64,000 nucleotides of DNA from Motilimonas cestriensis (GTDB lineage: Bacteria; Pseudomonadota; Gammaproteobacteria; Enterobacterales; CBDFNC01): assembly GCF_021295315.1 (NCBI RefSeq), contig NZ_JAIMJA010000002.1, forward strand, positions 1 through 64,000, given 5' to 3'. Below, in pieces: positions 26,610 through 35,752 of the stretch. A program made the translations under genes and the position numbers. The notes beneath the pieces were generated by a model. That model had not been told where the DNA came from, made no database searches, and saw only the letters and a list, made by a program, of their open reading frames with translations. Each line of letters starts with the position of its first letter. Position 1 is the first letter of the stretch.

Positions 26610-28100
26610 ATGGAAAATAAATTAATCATTCAATTAATTGAACGACTGGCTCTCAGCGCACAAAATCACGACACTACGCTTGATGAAAAGCTAGAGCGTT
26701 TAGTGACTAAACTGCAAAGTGTAAGTCAAGTCGGCAGTGCCTTAACTGAAGCCCATGACGTTGAACAGTATTTATTAAAAAATCCCATTTCTATCAAGCC
26801 AGCTTTAACTGAACTCGATAAGCAAACCCATTTAGCGGCAGAAAAACTACAGCAATTTAAAAGCTTACCCGGCGCAGTCCGTGGCAATATTCGTGAGTTC
26901 CTGAGCCGACCATCCTCTGAGATTTTAAGAGATCACCAAGATAAACTGTCGCTATTGGTTGATTTTTACCAGCAATTACTCAATTTTCAAGAGCGCCCTG
27001 CGCCGGATTATTTAAGAACACATCAGCAAGAGCCTCAAGCTGTTACTGCCAATATTGACTCTTCATCACACAAGCGCATCTGCGATGAGTTACAAAGGCT
27101 AATAACGGAATTAGATTTTGCCGGTGAATTTGGCGAAGCACTGGCGCAAATACGCAACCGCATTCTAACGGGGATTAATCCTCATGAGTTAGCCAGTGTT
27201 TGTTTAGAAGTAATCAATCTGATCATTGATGGTACTCGTGAAGAGCGCAAAGCCTCACAAGCCTTTCTTTACTCGTTAAATGAAAGCTTAACTTCGTTTC
27301 ATCAAACATTTTGCAGTTCGGTCAGTGAGTCACGTACCCTACGCAATGAACAGATTGAAATAAATGAGGACTTACGCGCCCGTTTACGTACCATGGGACT
27401 GCAAGTAGACAATACTAATGATTTGCTGCAGTTAAAGTTATCCATTCAGTCTCAGCTGAAAGAAATTACGCGATTACTGTCTGAAAAAGATAGCTTTGAG
27501 CAACGCGAAAAAGAATTAGAAAAACGCTTAGCTGAAATGGAAAATAAGCTAAGTTTGATGAAAGACGAAACCTCTGAATATAAAAAGAGGCTCAGTGCAC
27601 AAAAGCATAAACTGTTTTTGGACAGCTTAACCCAAGTGTATAACCGCGCCGCCTTAGACGAGCGCCTTGAACTTGAATTTAAACGCTGGCAACGTTATGA
27701 CCATCCCCTGTGTCTGGCCATTGTTGATATCGACCACTTTAAGTCAATTAATGATAACTACGGCCACATGGCTGGTGACAAAGCATTAAAAGTCATCGCT
27801 CGCGCCTTACAAAAATCCCTAAGAGATACGGACTTTATAGCGCGCTTTGGCGGTGAAGAGTTTGTCATTTTAATGCCGAATGTAGAGACCAAAGATCTAC
27901 AAGGCCCGCTAGAAAAGTTACGAGAGACCATTAAAGGCATTCCCTTTAAGTTCAAGGATAATCGCGTTTCCATTTCAGTGTCCATTGGCGCGACCGCATT
28001 TAAGGAAGGTGACCAACCTTTAGATGCGTTCGAACGAGCCGACCAATCACTTTATGATGCTAAACACCAAGGGCGCGATCGAGTGGTGTTAAGCATTTAG
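26610..28100 (+). CDS. Diguanylate cyclase (GGDEF domain protein)
   Basis: About 496 residues. A helical N-terminal region (about 1-270) of unknown sensor type is followed by a long coiled coil (about 280-370) and a canonical GGDEF domain. The active site reads RFGGEEFVILMP and the metal-site segment is VDIDHFKSINDNYGHMAGDKAL; ISVSIGATAF and ADQSLYDAKHQGRDRV complete the fold. All catalytic residues appear intact, so it should make c-di-GMP. No RxxD inhibitory site was found at the usual place. No membrane segment is visible, so it is likely cytoplasmic. The frame opens at TTG 26490 (a TTG at 26496 has AGGA seven bases upstream), but ATG 26610 with AGGG upstream gives a more protein-like N-terminus. 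The start is uncertain. Confidence 0.88.
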   Translation: MENKLIIQLIERLALSAQNHDTTLDEKLERLVTKLQSVSQVGSALTEAHDVEQYLLKNPISIKPALTELDKQTHLAAEKLQQFKSLPGAVRGNIREFLSRPSSEILRDHQDKLSLLVDFYQQLLNFQERPAPDYLRTHQQEPQAVTANIDSSSHKRICDELQRLITELDFAGEFGEALAQIRNRILTGINPHELASVCLEVINLIIDGTREERKASQAFLYSLNESLTSFHQTFCSSVSESRTLRNEQIEINEDLRARLRTMGLQVDNTNDLLQLKLSIQSQLKEITRLLSEKDSFEQREKELEKRLAEMENKLSLMKDETSEYKKRLSAQKHKLFLDSLTQVYNRAALDERLELEFKRWQRYDHPLCLAIVDIDHFKSINDNYGHMAGDKALKVIARALQKSLRDTDFIARFGGEEFVILMPNVETKDLQGPLEKLRETIKGIPFKFKDNRVSISVSIGATAFKEGDQPLDAFERADQSLYDAKHQGRDRVVLSI

Positions 28101-28138
28101 CAATTCTTTAAGTATAAAGCTATACTAATCAGAAAGTT

Positions 28139-28162
28139 AAAGAGGCAATTTTGCCTCTTTGT
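28139..28162 (+). terminator. Hairpin terminator after the diguanylate cyclase gene
   Basis: AAAGAGGCAA / TTGCCTCTTT (28139-28148, 28151-28160), a ten-base perfect stem with only a short T-run. Termination may be partial, with read-through into ppnN. Confidence 0.6.
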
Positions 28163-28178
28163 TCATTAGGGGGTCTTT

Positions 28179-29540
28179 ATGATCACGCACATCAGCCCCG
28201 TTGGTAGTATGGATCTACTGTCACAGTTAGAAGTAGACAGATTAAAACAAACCGCTACCAGCGAACTTTATCAAATGTATCGCAACTGCTCTTTAGCCGT
28301 CTTAAACTCAGGCAGTAAAACTGACAGCAGTAAAGAAATTCTCGAAAAATACGCCAACTTTGAAATTAGCGTGATCCGTCGTGAGCGCGGAGTAAAACTT
28401 GAGCTATTCAATGCACCCGAACACGCCTTTGTCGATGGCGATCTTATTTATGGTATTCAAGAGCATTTATTTTCCGTTCTACGTGACCTTATTTACGTTA
28501 ATAGCCAATTACCGCAAACCATCCCCACCGAGGAAGAAGAGCTAACCGCCTTTACCACCAACAAAGTTTTTTCAATTTTACGTAATTCGCGAGTACTGCA
28601 GCCGGGCATCGATCCCAATATCGTTGTTTGTTGGGGCGGCCATTCTATAAGTGATACTGAATATGCTTATACTCGTGAAATTGGCAGCCAATTGGGCTTA
28701 CGTGGCTTAAATATTTGTACCGGCTGTGGTCCTGGCGCCATGGAAGGGCCAATGAAAGGCGCCACGGTGGGCCATGCTAAGCAGCGGGTAAAAACTGGTC
28801 GTTATATTGGTTTAACGGAACCCAGTATCATTGCTGCAGAGCCGCCTAACCCTATTGTTAACGAGCTAGTCATTTTGCCCGATATCGAAAAACGTTTAGA
28901 AGCGTTTGTGCGCATGTCTCATGGTATTATTATTTTTCCCGGCGGCGTGGGCACGGCTGAAGAGCTGCTCTATATTTTGGGCATCATGATGCATCCAGAA
29001 AACAGACGCCAGCCATTGCCAATTATTCTGACCGGTCCAAAAGAAAGTGAAGAGTATTTCAGAACCATTGACGACTTTATCGGCAATACTCTGGGTTTTG
29101 AAGCCCAACGGCATTACCAAATCATCATTGATGATGCCGCCAGCGCCGCACAAGTGATTAAACAAGCCATGCCTAAAGTGAAAGATTATCGCCGCGCCAT
29201 TGGCGACGCTTACTCTTTTAACTGGTCGCTAAAAATTGAACATGATTTTCAGATGCCATTTATCCCTAATCACGAAAACATGGCCAGTCTTAACCTGAAT
29301 TTGAACCAAGAGCCGCAAGTGTTAGCGGCGCAGTTACGCCGCGCATTTTCGGGTATAGTCGCAGGCAATGTAAAAGATGAAGGTATAAAAGCCATTGAAA
29401 AAAATGGGCCGTTTCAAATTGATGGCGATCCAAAATTGATGAAAATGATGGATAGACTGCTGCAAGACTTTGTTAAGCAAAATCGGATGAAGTTGCCAGG
29501 GACAAAATACACACCTTGTTATGAGATAGTTAGTAAATAA
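28179..29540 (+). CDS. ppnN: Pyrimidine/purine nucleotide 5'-monophosphate nucleosidase
   Basis: Cleaves nucleoside monophosphates to base and ribose-5-phosphate. E. coli PpnN (YgdH) is a (p)ppGpp-binding enzyme of nucleotide salvage. The 453-residue protein matches it end to end: [20 protein letters not shown] at the start, [43 protein letters not shown] (the LOG-type catalytic motif) and [10 protein letters not shown] strong AGGGGGTC lies before ATG 28179. xni follows after one base. Confidence 0.95.
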   Translation: MITHISPVGSMDLLSQLEVDRLKQTATSELYQMYRNCSLAVLNSGSKTDSSKEILEKYANFEISVIRRERGVKLELFNAPEHAFVDGDLIYGIQEHLFSVLRDLIYVNSQLPQTIPTEEEELTAFTTNKVFSILRNSRVLQPGIDPNIVVCWGGHSISDTEYAYTREIGSQLGLRGLNICTGCGPGAMEGPMKGATVGHAKQRVKTGRYIGLTEPSIIAAEPPNPIVNELVILPDIEKRLEAFVRMSHGIIIFPGGVGTAEELLYILGIMMHPENRRQPLPIILTGPKESEEYFRTIDDFIGNTLGFEAQRHYQIIIDDAASAAQVIKQAMPKVKDYRRAIGDAYSFNWSLKIEHDFQMPFIPNHENMASLNLNLNQEPQVLAAQLRRAFSGIVAGNVKDEGIKAIEKNGPFQIDGDPKLMKMMDRLLQDFVKQNRMKLPGTKYTPCYEIVSK

Positions 29541-29541
29541 T

Positions 29542-30342
29542 ATGGGTAATACTTTACTGATCGTGGATGCGATGAATCTAATCCGTCGGATCCACGCAGT
29601 TTCTGAATCACAGCACCCCTCGGAGCAATCGCAGCTAATCGCCACCTTAAATGGTACGGTGAATAGCTGCAATAAACTGCTAAGGCAAATCCCCTCTACT
29701 CATGTGATAGCGGTATTTGATGGTCAACAACCCAGTTGGCGCAGCGAACTATGGCCCGAATATAAACAAGGCAGGACCCCAGCGCCTACACCACTTGTGG
29801 ATTTTTTACCCAATATTCAAGATGCGCTCTTAGCCCATGGCATTGAATCCTTAGTGAGCGAGCAAGATGAAGCCGATGACTTAATTGCGACTTTGGCACT
29901 CACGGTGGCAAAAAATAATAAGCAAAGTTGCATTATTTCTACAGACAAAGGCTTTTTTCAGCTCCAGCAACCACTGATAAAGCAGTATGACTATTTCAGC
30001 CACCAGTGGTTAACCGCTGCACAATTTTGTCAAAAAGTGGCGATAAAACGAGAACAGCTGATTGATTATTGGTGCTTAACAGGCGTAGGCAGTAGCAATA
30101 TAAAAGGAGTCCCCGGTATTGGCCCCAAAACCGCCAGTAAATTATTGGCCCAATATGCTTCTCTTGAAATAATGCTCGCAAGCCAAGATGAAACCGATAA
30201 AGCACTGAACAAAGTAAAACAACACAGTGAAGAAGCCCGATTGAGTAAAACCTTAGTCATGCTAAAAGCTGATATTCCTTTAGGATTTAACCTGAAAGAT
30301 ATTCGATATAACAAAAGCATCAATAAGAAACTGCCATATTGA
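29542..30342 (+). CDS. xni: Flap endonuclease Xni (exonuclease IX family)
   Basis: 266 residues of the 5'-nuclease family related to the DNA polymerase I N-terminal domain. Xni cleaves 5' flaps but lacks some of the Asp ligands of full FEN enzymes. LLIVDAMNLIRRIHA is the N-terminal metal motif, EQDEADDLIATLA the central acidic motif, STDKGFFQL a further metal motif, and KGVPGIGPKTASKLL the helix-hairpin-helix. It starts one base after ppnN ends and is cotranscribed with it. Confidence 0.92.
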   Translation: MGNTLLIVDAMNLIRRIHAVSESQHPSEQSQLIATLNGTVNSCNKLLRQIPSTHVIAVFDGQQPSWRSELWPEYKQGRTPAPTPLVDFLPNIQDALLAHGIESLVSEQDEADDLIATLALTVAKNNKQSCIISTDKGFFQLQQPLIKQYDYFSHQWLTAAQFCQKVAIKREQLIDYWCLTGVGSSNIKGVPGIGPKTASKLLAQYASLEIMLASQDETDKALNKVKQHSEEARLSKTLVMLKADIPLGFNLKDIRYNKSINKKLPY

Positions 30343-30427
30343 TCTAGATCTGCTATCTTAAACAAAATATAAAAATACAGCACACTTTCCTCATCCTGTT
30401 AGCTCTCACATTGAAGTAAGGTTAACT

Positions 30428-31339
30428 ATGACATTTGAACGAATTGCGCTTATCCCAAGCTTGCATGGGGAAGAAGTACTGACACAGGCAATGGTCCAAG
30501 CTTTAGATAAAATCAGCTCAGGCGTCATATTGCAGATGGCAGCACACCCTCACACAGCCGAGCAATTAGAACAAGCTTGTGAACTCATCCAAGATAACCA
30601 AATTGCCTTACTTGGCCCAATCAAAGAAGGCTGTGTAGAAGAGCAACAATTTAAAGAGCAGTTGCAAATTCCACTCGGATTATCAGCCGAGTGTTATTAT
30701 TTACTGCACTTTCCTGCCAGCCCCTTTCAGCCTTTTCAAGAGCAAAACTTAATTTATGATCTACCCAAGACGGCAGGCTTTAACTTAACGTCTCATTACC
30801 AAGCATTTGCCCAGCAAGCGCTGCAAGCCGCGAGCTTAAAACAAAAACGCATTGTAACCGTGGTTGATGAAGCCGCTGATAGCTCTGAACTGCTGGATGC
30901 TATCGAACACGTTGCTGCCATCGAGTATCCTGATCTACAGGTACAATTTAGCAGCATAGATGAAGTCAGCCTTAATTTGGCCAGTGACAGCGAGCGCTAT
31001 AACTTTTTAATTACTCATCGTTTATTCGGTAAAATAATTAAAAATCAGTTATATGGTAAGTCCGTGGCGAAGCGACTTTGTGCTAAGTCGTATCTGGGGA
31101 GTAATGGTGCTTTATTTTATGCGGTGGAATTGGCCAACCCAATGCAGCTGGAAGATGATCCGGCATCGTTAATGCTTGCATCGGTCAACTTGTTGGAATA
31201 TTTAGGCAAAGATAACGAAGCGGAAGCAATGCTAAACGCACTGAGCCAAACCATTTCATTTGACGATAGGTTAACCTGTGCTTTTGGTGGCCATCATAGC
31301 GGAAACGACTTTACCCAAGCCGTATTGGAGAGGTTGTAA
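30428..31339 (+). CDS. Isocitrate/isopropylmalate dehydrogenase-like protein, probably inactive
   Basis: 303 residues with the overall pattern of the isocitrate/isopropylmalate dehydrogenase fold but much shorter. The start RIALIPSLHGEEVLTQAM echoes the usual IPGDGIGPEV. YNFLITHRLFGKIIKN echoes FDVIVTENLFGDILSD but has lost the catalytic/metal Asp residues and the Glu-Asn pair. SLMLASVNLLEYLGKDNEAEAML echoes the conserved C-terminal helix. The usual RxxxE substrate loop and HGSAPDIAG loop are not visible. I infer a catalytically dead or repurposed homologue. AAGG lies ahead of ATG 30428. Function unknown. Confidence 0.68.
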   Translation: MTFERIALIPSLHGEEVLTQAMVQALDKISSGVILQMAAHPHTAEQLEQACELIQDNQIALLGPIKEGCVEEQQFKEQLQIPLGLSAECYYLLHFPASPFQPFQEQNLIYDLPKTAGFNLTSHYQAFAQQALQAASLKQKRIVTVVDEAADSSELLDAIEHVAAIEYPDLQVQFSSIDEVSLNLASDSERYNFLITHRLFGKIIKNQLYGKSVAKRLCAKSYLGSNGALFYAVELANPMQLEDDPASLMLASVNLLEYLGKDNEAEAMLNALSQTISFDDRLTCAFGGHHSGNDFTQAVLERL

Positions 31340-31352
31340 CCGTAAAAGATAA

Positions 31353-31383
31353 CTGTCAGGCTGGCAAATCACCAGCCTGACAG
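31353..31383. repeat. Perfect 12-bp stem-loop between convergent genes
   Basis: CTGTCAGGCTGG / CCAGCCTGACAG with a seven-base loop, centred between the stop of the plus-strand gene ending 31339 and the stop of rlmM. No T-run follows on either strand; it may still block transcription or protect 3' ends. Confidence 0.6.
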
Positions 31384-31390
31384 AGCCTGA

Positions 31391-32524
31391 TTATTTGTTA
31401 AATGCTTTCCAACGTATATGCACTGTGACTTCTTCGCGGTCGTGATACAAGTGCTTCACTTGATAATCAAAGGCATCTTCACCTAGGCGTTGCGTCATCA
31501 TATCCAAACACTCTTTCACGGCATAATAACGGCGCTTCATCGGCAATTTAAGATTAAAAATAGCTTCTCGACAATAAGCTTGTTCAAGCCAGTCAGCCAT
31601 TAGTTTTGCCACCCGATGCGGTTTTTCAATCATATCGCATACTAACCAGTGCACATGAGTATGCTCAGGGTATTTCACTTTTTTGCCCTGCTCATTTTTA
31701 CCCGTTAACCAAGTAAGGTTACGAATAAAAGGTTGGAATTTAAAACCATCGTCGGCGTAATACTTTACCTGACCGGTATCCATCAACGACTGCGCGATTT
31801 GGCCATTATCAACGGCGGCGACAAACATACCACGGCGCACCAACTGGTAAGTCCAGCCACCCGGACAGGCCCCTAAATCGACCGCTTTCATGCCTGGCGC
31901 TAAGCGAGTCTCTTGCTCTTCTTTAGGAATAAAGAGCTGGATTGCTTCATCTAGTTTCAAAGTTGAACGACTGGGCGCGGCATTTGGAAATTTAAGCCGC
32001 GCGATGCCCATGTAAAAGGGTGAGCTGTTATAGGTGATAGAGTAACCTAAGTACGCGGTTTTATTATCCAAAAAGCACAAATGATAACGCGGTTTACGCC
32101 CCTGCTCTTTCGCAGTAATTTTATTGGCTTTACGCAACGCAGCACGTAGCGGCACTGTAAACTTACGACAAAAAGTCAGCAGCGGCTTGGTTTCATCTCC
32201 CTCTGGGGTTTCCACCCAAACATCGCCACCTAAAGGTAAAGATTGCGCGGCAGCCAAGATCGGTGTGATCCGATCATTAACATCCATACCTGACACTAGC
32301 TCGGAAACAGCAATCATTTGACGAGCAAACACCAAGCGGAAAAAATTAAGTTGTTTTATTAATATTTCAGCATGACTAGGATCGTAGCATTCAAAATAAA
32401 CATAACCAGATTGACTCTGTGTTTTCACAAAACCAAAGCAATCTAACAACGCCGCTTGATCTTGGATCTCCGCGGCGCAGTCACTTTCAAAACCGGGGCG
32501 ACAGTACAGCAATAAGCCCTTCAT
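31391..32524 (-). CDS. rlmM: 23S rRNA (cytidine(2498)-2'-O)-methyltransferase RlmM
   Basis: Methylates the ribose of C2498 in 23S rRNA using SAM. 377 residues: an N-terminal THUMP-like domain (LLLYCRPGFESDCAAEI at the start), then the Rossmann methyltransferase with the SAM motif AVDLGACPGGWTYQL near residue 215 and WLVCDMIEKPHRVAKLM later. Length and end-to-end resemblance match E. coli RlmM (YgdE). It overlaps ygdD by four bases, as part of a gcvA-linked cluster. Confidence 0.94.
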   Translation of the reverse strand: MKGLLLYCRPGFESDCAAEIQDQAALLDCFGFVKTQSQSGYVYFECYDPSHAEILIKQLNFFRLVFARQMIAVSELVSGMDVNDRITPILAAAQSLPLGGDVWVETPEGDETKPLLTFCRKFTVPLRAALRKANKITAKEQGRKPRYHLCFLDNKTAYLGYSITYNSSPFYMGIARLKFPNAAPSRSTLKLDEAIQLFIPKEEQETRLAPGMKAVDLGACPGGWTYQLVRRGMFVAAVDNGQIAQSLMDTGQVKYYADDGFKFQPFIRNLTWLTGKNEQGKKVKYPEHTHVHWLVCDMIEKPHRVAKLMADWLEQAYCREAIFNLKLPMKRRYYAVKECLDMMTQRLGEDAFDYQVKHLYHDREEVTVHIRWKAFNK

Positions 32525-32916
32525 TGTTTATTTCCTCTTAACGCTATCATGGCTAAACATAGCCAGCCTAATATAAAACTTCCACCGCCAAAGGGGGTGA
32601 CGAATGCAGGCAATTTATACCCACTGAGCGCCCAATAATAAAAAGAGCCACAAAATAGAACTAACCCCACCACAAAACAGCAGCAAGCGTAATATGATAA
32701 CCGATAACGGCCATCCTGTTGGATAAAAAGTGAGATAACCGCACACGCTAAAATGGCCAGAGTATGATAAAAGTGATACTGCAACGCCATTTGTACATAA
32801 CTAAATAGCTGCGCATCAAGTTTGCCACTTAACCCATGGCTAGCATAGGCACCAAAGCCAACAGCAAACGCGCCACTTAAGCCCGCCAATAAAAACATCA
32901 CTCTCGTGCCCAGCAT
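32521..32916 (-). CDS. ygdD: DUF423 family membrane protein YgdD
   Basis: 131-residue inner-membrane protein with four hydrophobic segments. It begins with a glycine-rich helix (LAGLSGAFAVGFGAYASHGL) and ends in GGGSFILGWLCLA. These are DUF423 features; function is unknown. The frame opens at 32931, but ATG 32916 has AGGA eight bases upstream and gives the expected start MLGTRVMFL. It lies one base after the upstream hydrolase gene, and its stop overlaps the rlmM start. In E. coli the order is gcvA-ygdD-rlmM. Confidence 0.88.
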   Translation of the reverse strand: MLGTRVMFLLAGLSGAFAVGFGAYASHGLSGKLDAQLFSYVQMALQYHFYHTLAILACAVISLFIQQDGRYRLSYYACCCFVVGLVLFCGSFYYWALSGYKLPAFVTPFGGGSFILGWLCLAMIALRGNKQ

Positions 32917-32917
32917 A

Positions 32918-33547
32918 TTACTTTCCTTCAAGGTTACAGCTTAAAATAAATTCACTGACTAGCGTGATCGCCTGCTGCATATGTTGCTCATAACTGTAGC
33001 CAGCGCTTTTTCTCGGTTTAAAGCTGTGATCGCCATCAGCCAGAAAATGCAGCTGGATCGAAGGCGATAAATCATAATCTTTCACTTCTGCTTCACTGCC
33101 CATGGTATCGCGATCGCCTTGGATTAATAAACACGGTTTATTTAAGCTGGCTAAATGTTCACCTTTAAGTCGCTCAGGCTTACCTACAGGGTGAAACGGA
33201 AACCCCAAACAGACACCAGCGGACACCTCTGGCTCGGCTAATAAATGGCTTGCGATACGCCCGCCCATGGACTTACCGCCAATAACTAAGCGTTCGCCAG
33301 TGAAATCGTTCAACACCTCTTTAAAGGCTGCTAACAAGACTGGCGCTTTATTGGGGGGTAAGCGGCGCTCTTCTGCTAACATTCGCTGCATATAAGGAAA
33401 GTTAAAGCGCACCACCTTAATCCCTTGCGCAGCAATGCCTTCGGCCATGGTTGCCATAAAAGGATGCGCCATACCGGCGCCTGCACCATGGGCAAAAATA
33501 AAGGTATGAGAAGCGTCTGTTGGGCCGTCGATCATGTACTCATTCAT
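32918..33547 (-). CDS. Alpha/beta hydrolase, KANL3/TEX30-like
   Basis: 209 residues with the alpha/beta-hydrolase triad. The oxyanion segment is FIFAHGAGAGMAHPFM near residue 18, the nucleophile elbow is GGKSMGGRIA (Ser near residue 92), and the acid and base lie in IQGDRDTMG and ADGDHSFKPRK. The pattern matches the KAT8-complex-subunit-3/TEX30-like hydrolases common in bacteria; the substrate is unknown. It is inserted between gcvA and ygdD, which are adjacent in E. coli, and is packed with them by a one-base gap downstream and 30 bases upstream. Confidence 0.82.
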   Translation of the reverse strand: MNEYMIDGPTDASHTFIFAHGAGAGMAHPFMATMAEGIAAQGIKVVRFNFPYMQRMLAEERRLPPNKAPVLLAAFKEVLNDFTGERLVIGGKSMGGRIASHLLAEPEVSAGVCLGFPFHPVGKPERLKGEHLASLNKPCLLIQGDRDTMGSEAEVKDYDLSPSIQLHFLADGDHSFKPRKSAGYSYEQHMQQAITLVSEFILSCNLEGK

Positions 33548-33577
33548 CAGTGATGCTCTCTATTAAGTTGACGGGAT

Positions 33578-34504
33578 TTATTGCGTTTCAATAATGCCAT
33601 CCAATTCTTTTTCTTCTTGCTCAACCAGATTGATCATCCAGTCACGAAAGGCTGCCACTTTTCCTAACTCGGCTTGGCTTTCCTCACACACTAAATAATG
33701 GCATTTCTTACTCACTAAAACTTCACTAAATGGGCACACTAAACGCCCAGCATCAAGCTCAGGCTTAGCTAACACATTATGACCAAGGGCAATGCCCTGG
33801 CCATGAATAGCAGCTTGTAACACCATTGAAGAGTGACTAAAAATCGGCCCTTGATTCACATTCGGGGATTGCAGACCCACTTGTTTCATCCAGGTTTTCC
33901 ATTCTTTGCGCGACGTATCATGTAATAAAGTGTGCTGACTTAAATCCGCTAGGGTTTCTAGCTTTTTTTTGCCTTTTAATAAGGCTGGTGAACACAGTGG
34001 TAGCAAGTACTCTGCGTGTAACTTATGGCAACGTAAATTAGGCCAATGACCACGACCATAATAGATAGCGAGGTCGACCCCTTCACGCAACAAACCTTCA
34101 TCTTCATCCACCGCCTTGATCCTGACATCAATCTCGGGGTGCTGCTCACTGAATTTTACGAGCCTTGGTACGAGCCACTGAATGGCAAAGCTCGGCTGCA
34201 AACTAACAGTAAGTGAACCAGTAGCCGTGCGCGCCAATAACTTCTCTGTAGCGCCAGCTAAACTTGAGAATATTTCTTTTAAATCTAAAAAGTAACTTTG
34301 CCCTTCTTCGGTCAAGCGTAATGCGCGGTTACGGCGCTGAAATAACTTTAGCCCTAAGTGCGCTTCTAATGCTTTTATTTGGTGACTCACCGCTGCTTGC
34401 GTGACAAATAGCTCATTAGCGGCACGGGTAAAACTCAGATGGCGAGCAGCCGACTCAAAGGTTTTTAGAGCATTGAGCGGCGGTAATCGATTAAGCATCC
34501 ACAT
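33578..34504 (-). CDS. gcvA: LysR-type transcriptional regulator GcvA
   Basis: 308 residues. An N-terminal winged helix-turn-helix (LPPLNALKTFESAARHLSFT, then NELFVTQAAVSHQIKALEAH) is followed by a LysR substrate-binding domain with SLQPSFAIQWLVPRL, HTLLHDTSRKEWKTW and FSHSSMVLQAAIHGQGIAL. The close match to E. coli GcvA suggests control of the glycine cleavage system and of the GcvB RNA, and the divergent sequence looks like GcvB. An ATTAG-AAAAA-CTAAT inverted repeat, resembling the GcvA CTAAT half-site, lies at 34508-34522. The start may be ATG 34504 or 34498. Confidence 0.9.
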   Translation of the reverse strand: MWMLNRLPPLNALKTFESAARHLSFTRAANELFVTQAAVSHQIKALEAHLGLKLFQRRNRALRLTEEGQSYFLDLKEIFSSLAGATEKLLARTATGSLTVSLQPSFAIQWLVPRLVKFSEQHPEIDVRIKAVDEDEGLLREGVDLAIYYGRGHWPNLRCHKLHAEYLLPLCSPALLKGKKKLETLADLSQHTLLHDTSRKEWKTWMKQVGLQSPNVNQGPIFSHSSMVLQAAIHGQGIALGHNVLAKPELDAGRLVCPFSEVLVSKKCHYLVCEESQAELGKVAAFRDWMINLVEQEEKELDGIIETQ

Positions 34505-34507
34505 TCC

Positions 34508-34522
34508 ATTAGAAAAACTAAT
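34508..34522. promoter_or_regulatory. Possible GcvA-binding inverted repeat (ATTAG-N5-CTAAT)
   Basis: The spaced half-sites ATTAG and CTAAT lie just upstream of the gcvA start. GcvA is known to recognise CTAAT-type sequences and to repress itself. Another CTAAT lies at 34672-34676 by the putative GcvB start. Confidence 0.45.
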
Positions 34523-34633
34523 GCCAAATATTATAAATTGTCGTTTGTTGTATCACCAGCGAAAGACTATATTTCTTTACGCAACAAAGGCTATATGTAA
34601 AAAGCAGTGTTTTTCTCTATGCTCTCGCCTTGT

Positions 34634-34810
34634 ATTTTGTAACATATATTTTACAAAATGCCTTACTATAGCTAATGGTTTGCAATGTTGTGTTTGCAAT
34701 CATAGGTCATTCTATGAAAGGTTATATTATGTCGTGGCCAATGCCGGTAATTTAGCCTTCTTCTGTTTAGCTACAGTTAAACGCTGCCTACTTAGGTGGC
34801 GTTTTTTTTA
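34634..34810 (+). ncRNA. gcvB: GcvB-like small regulatory RNA
   Basis: Divergent from gcvA, as in E. coli. A G/T-rich segment TGTTGTGTTTGCAAT (34686-34700) closely resembles the R1 seed of GcvB (TGTTGTGTTTGCAAT also occurs in E. coli GcvB), the part that base-pairs with amino-acid and peptide transporter mRNAs. A CATAG/CTATG hairpin (34701-34716) follows, then a rho-independent terminator at 34780-34809. A ten-base stem (ATTTTGTAA...TTACAAAAT, around 34634-34660) could be the first stem-loop. The 5' end is uncertain: a TACTAT -10-like box at 34664-34669 would instead give a transcript of about 140 bases. Confidence 0.72.
34780..34809 (+). terminator. Rho-independent terminator of the GcvB-like RNA
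   Basis: Stem ACGC-T-GCCT / AGGTGGCGT (34781-34802, with G-T pairs), followed by eight T (34802-34809). Confidence 0.75.
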
Positions 34811-34835
34811 TGGCTCTTTTTTACCGAGTGAGCAA

Positions 34836-34860
34836 TAAAAAAGGCTGCACTAGGCAGCCT
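34836..34860 (-). terminator. Rho-independent terminator of kdsA
   Basis: AGGCTGC (34842-34848) / GCAGCCT (34854-34860) with six T on the minus strand (complement of about 34837-34842), beyond the kdsA stop. Confidence 0.78.
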
Positions 34861-34886
34861 CTTAAAGAGTTCTCAAGCCAACCGAC

Positions 34887-35741
<855 letters not shown>

Positions 35742-35752
35742 TTAATTCAGAC

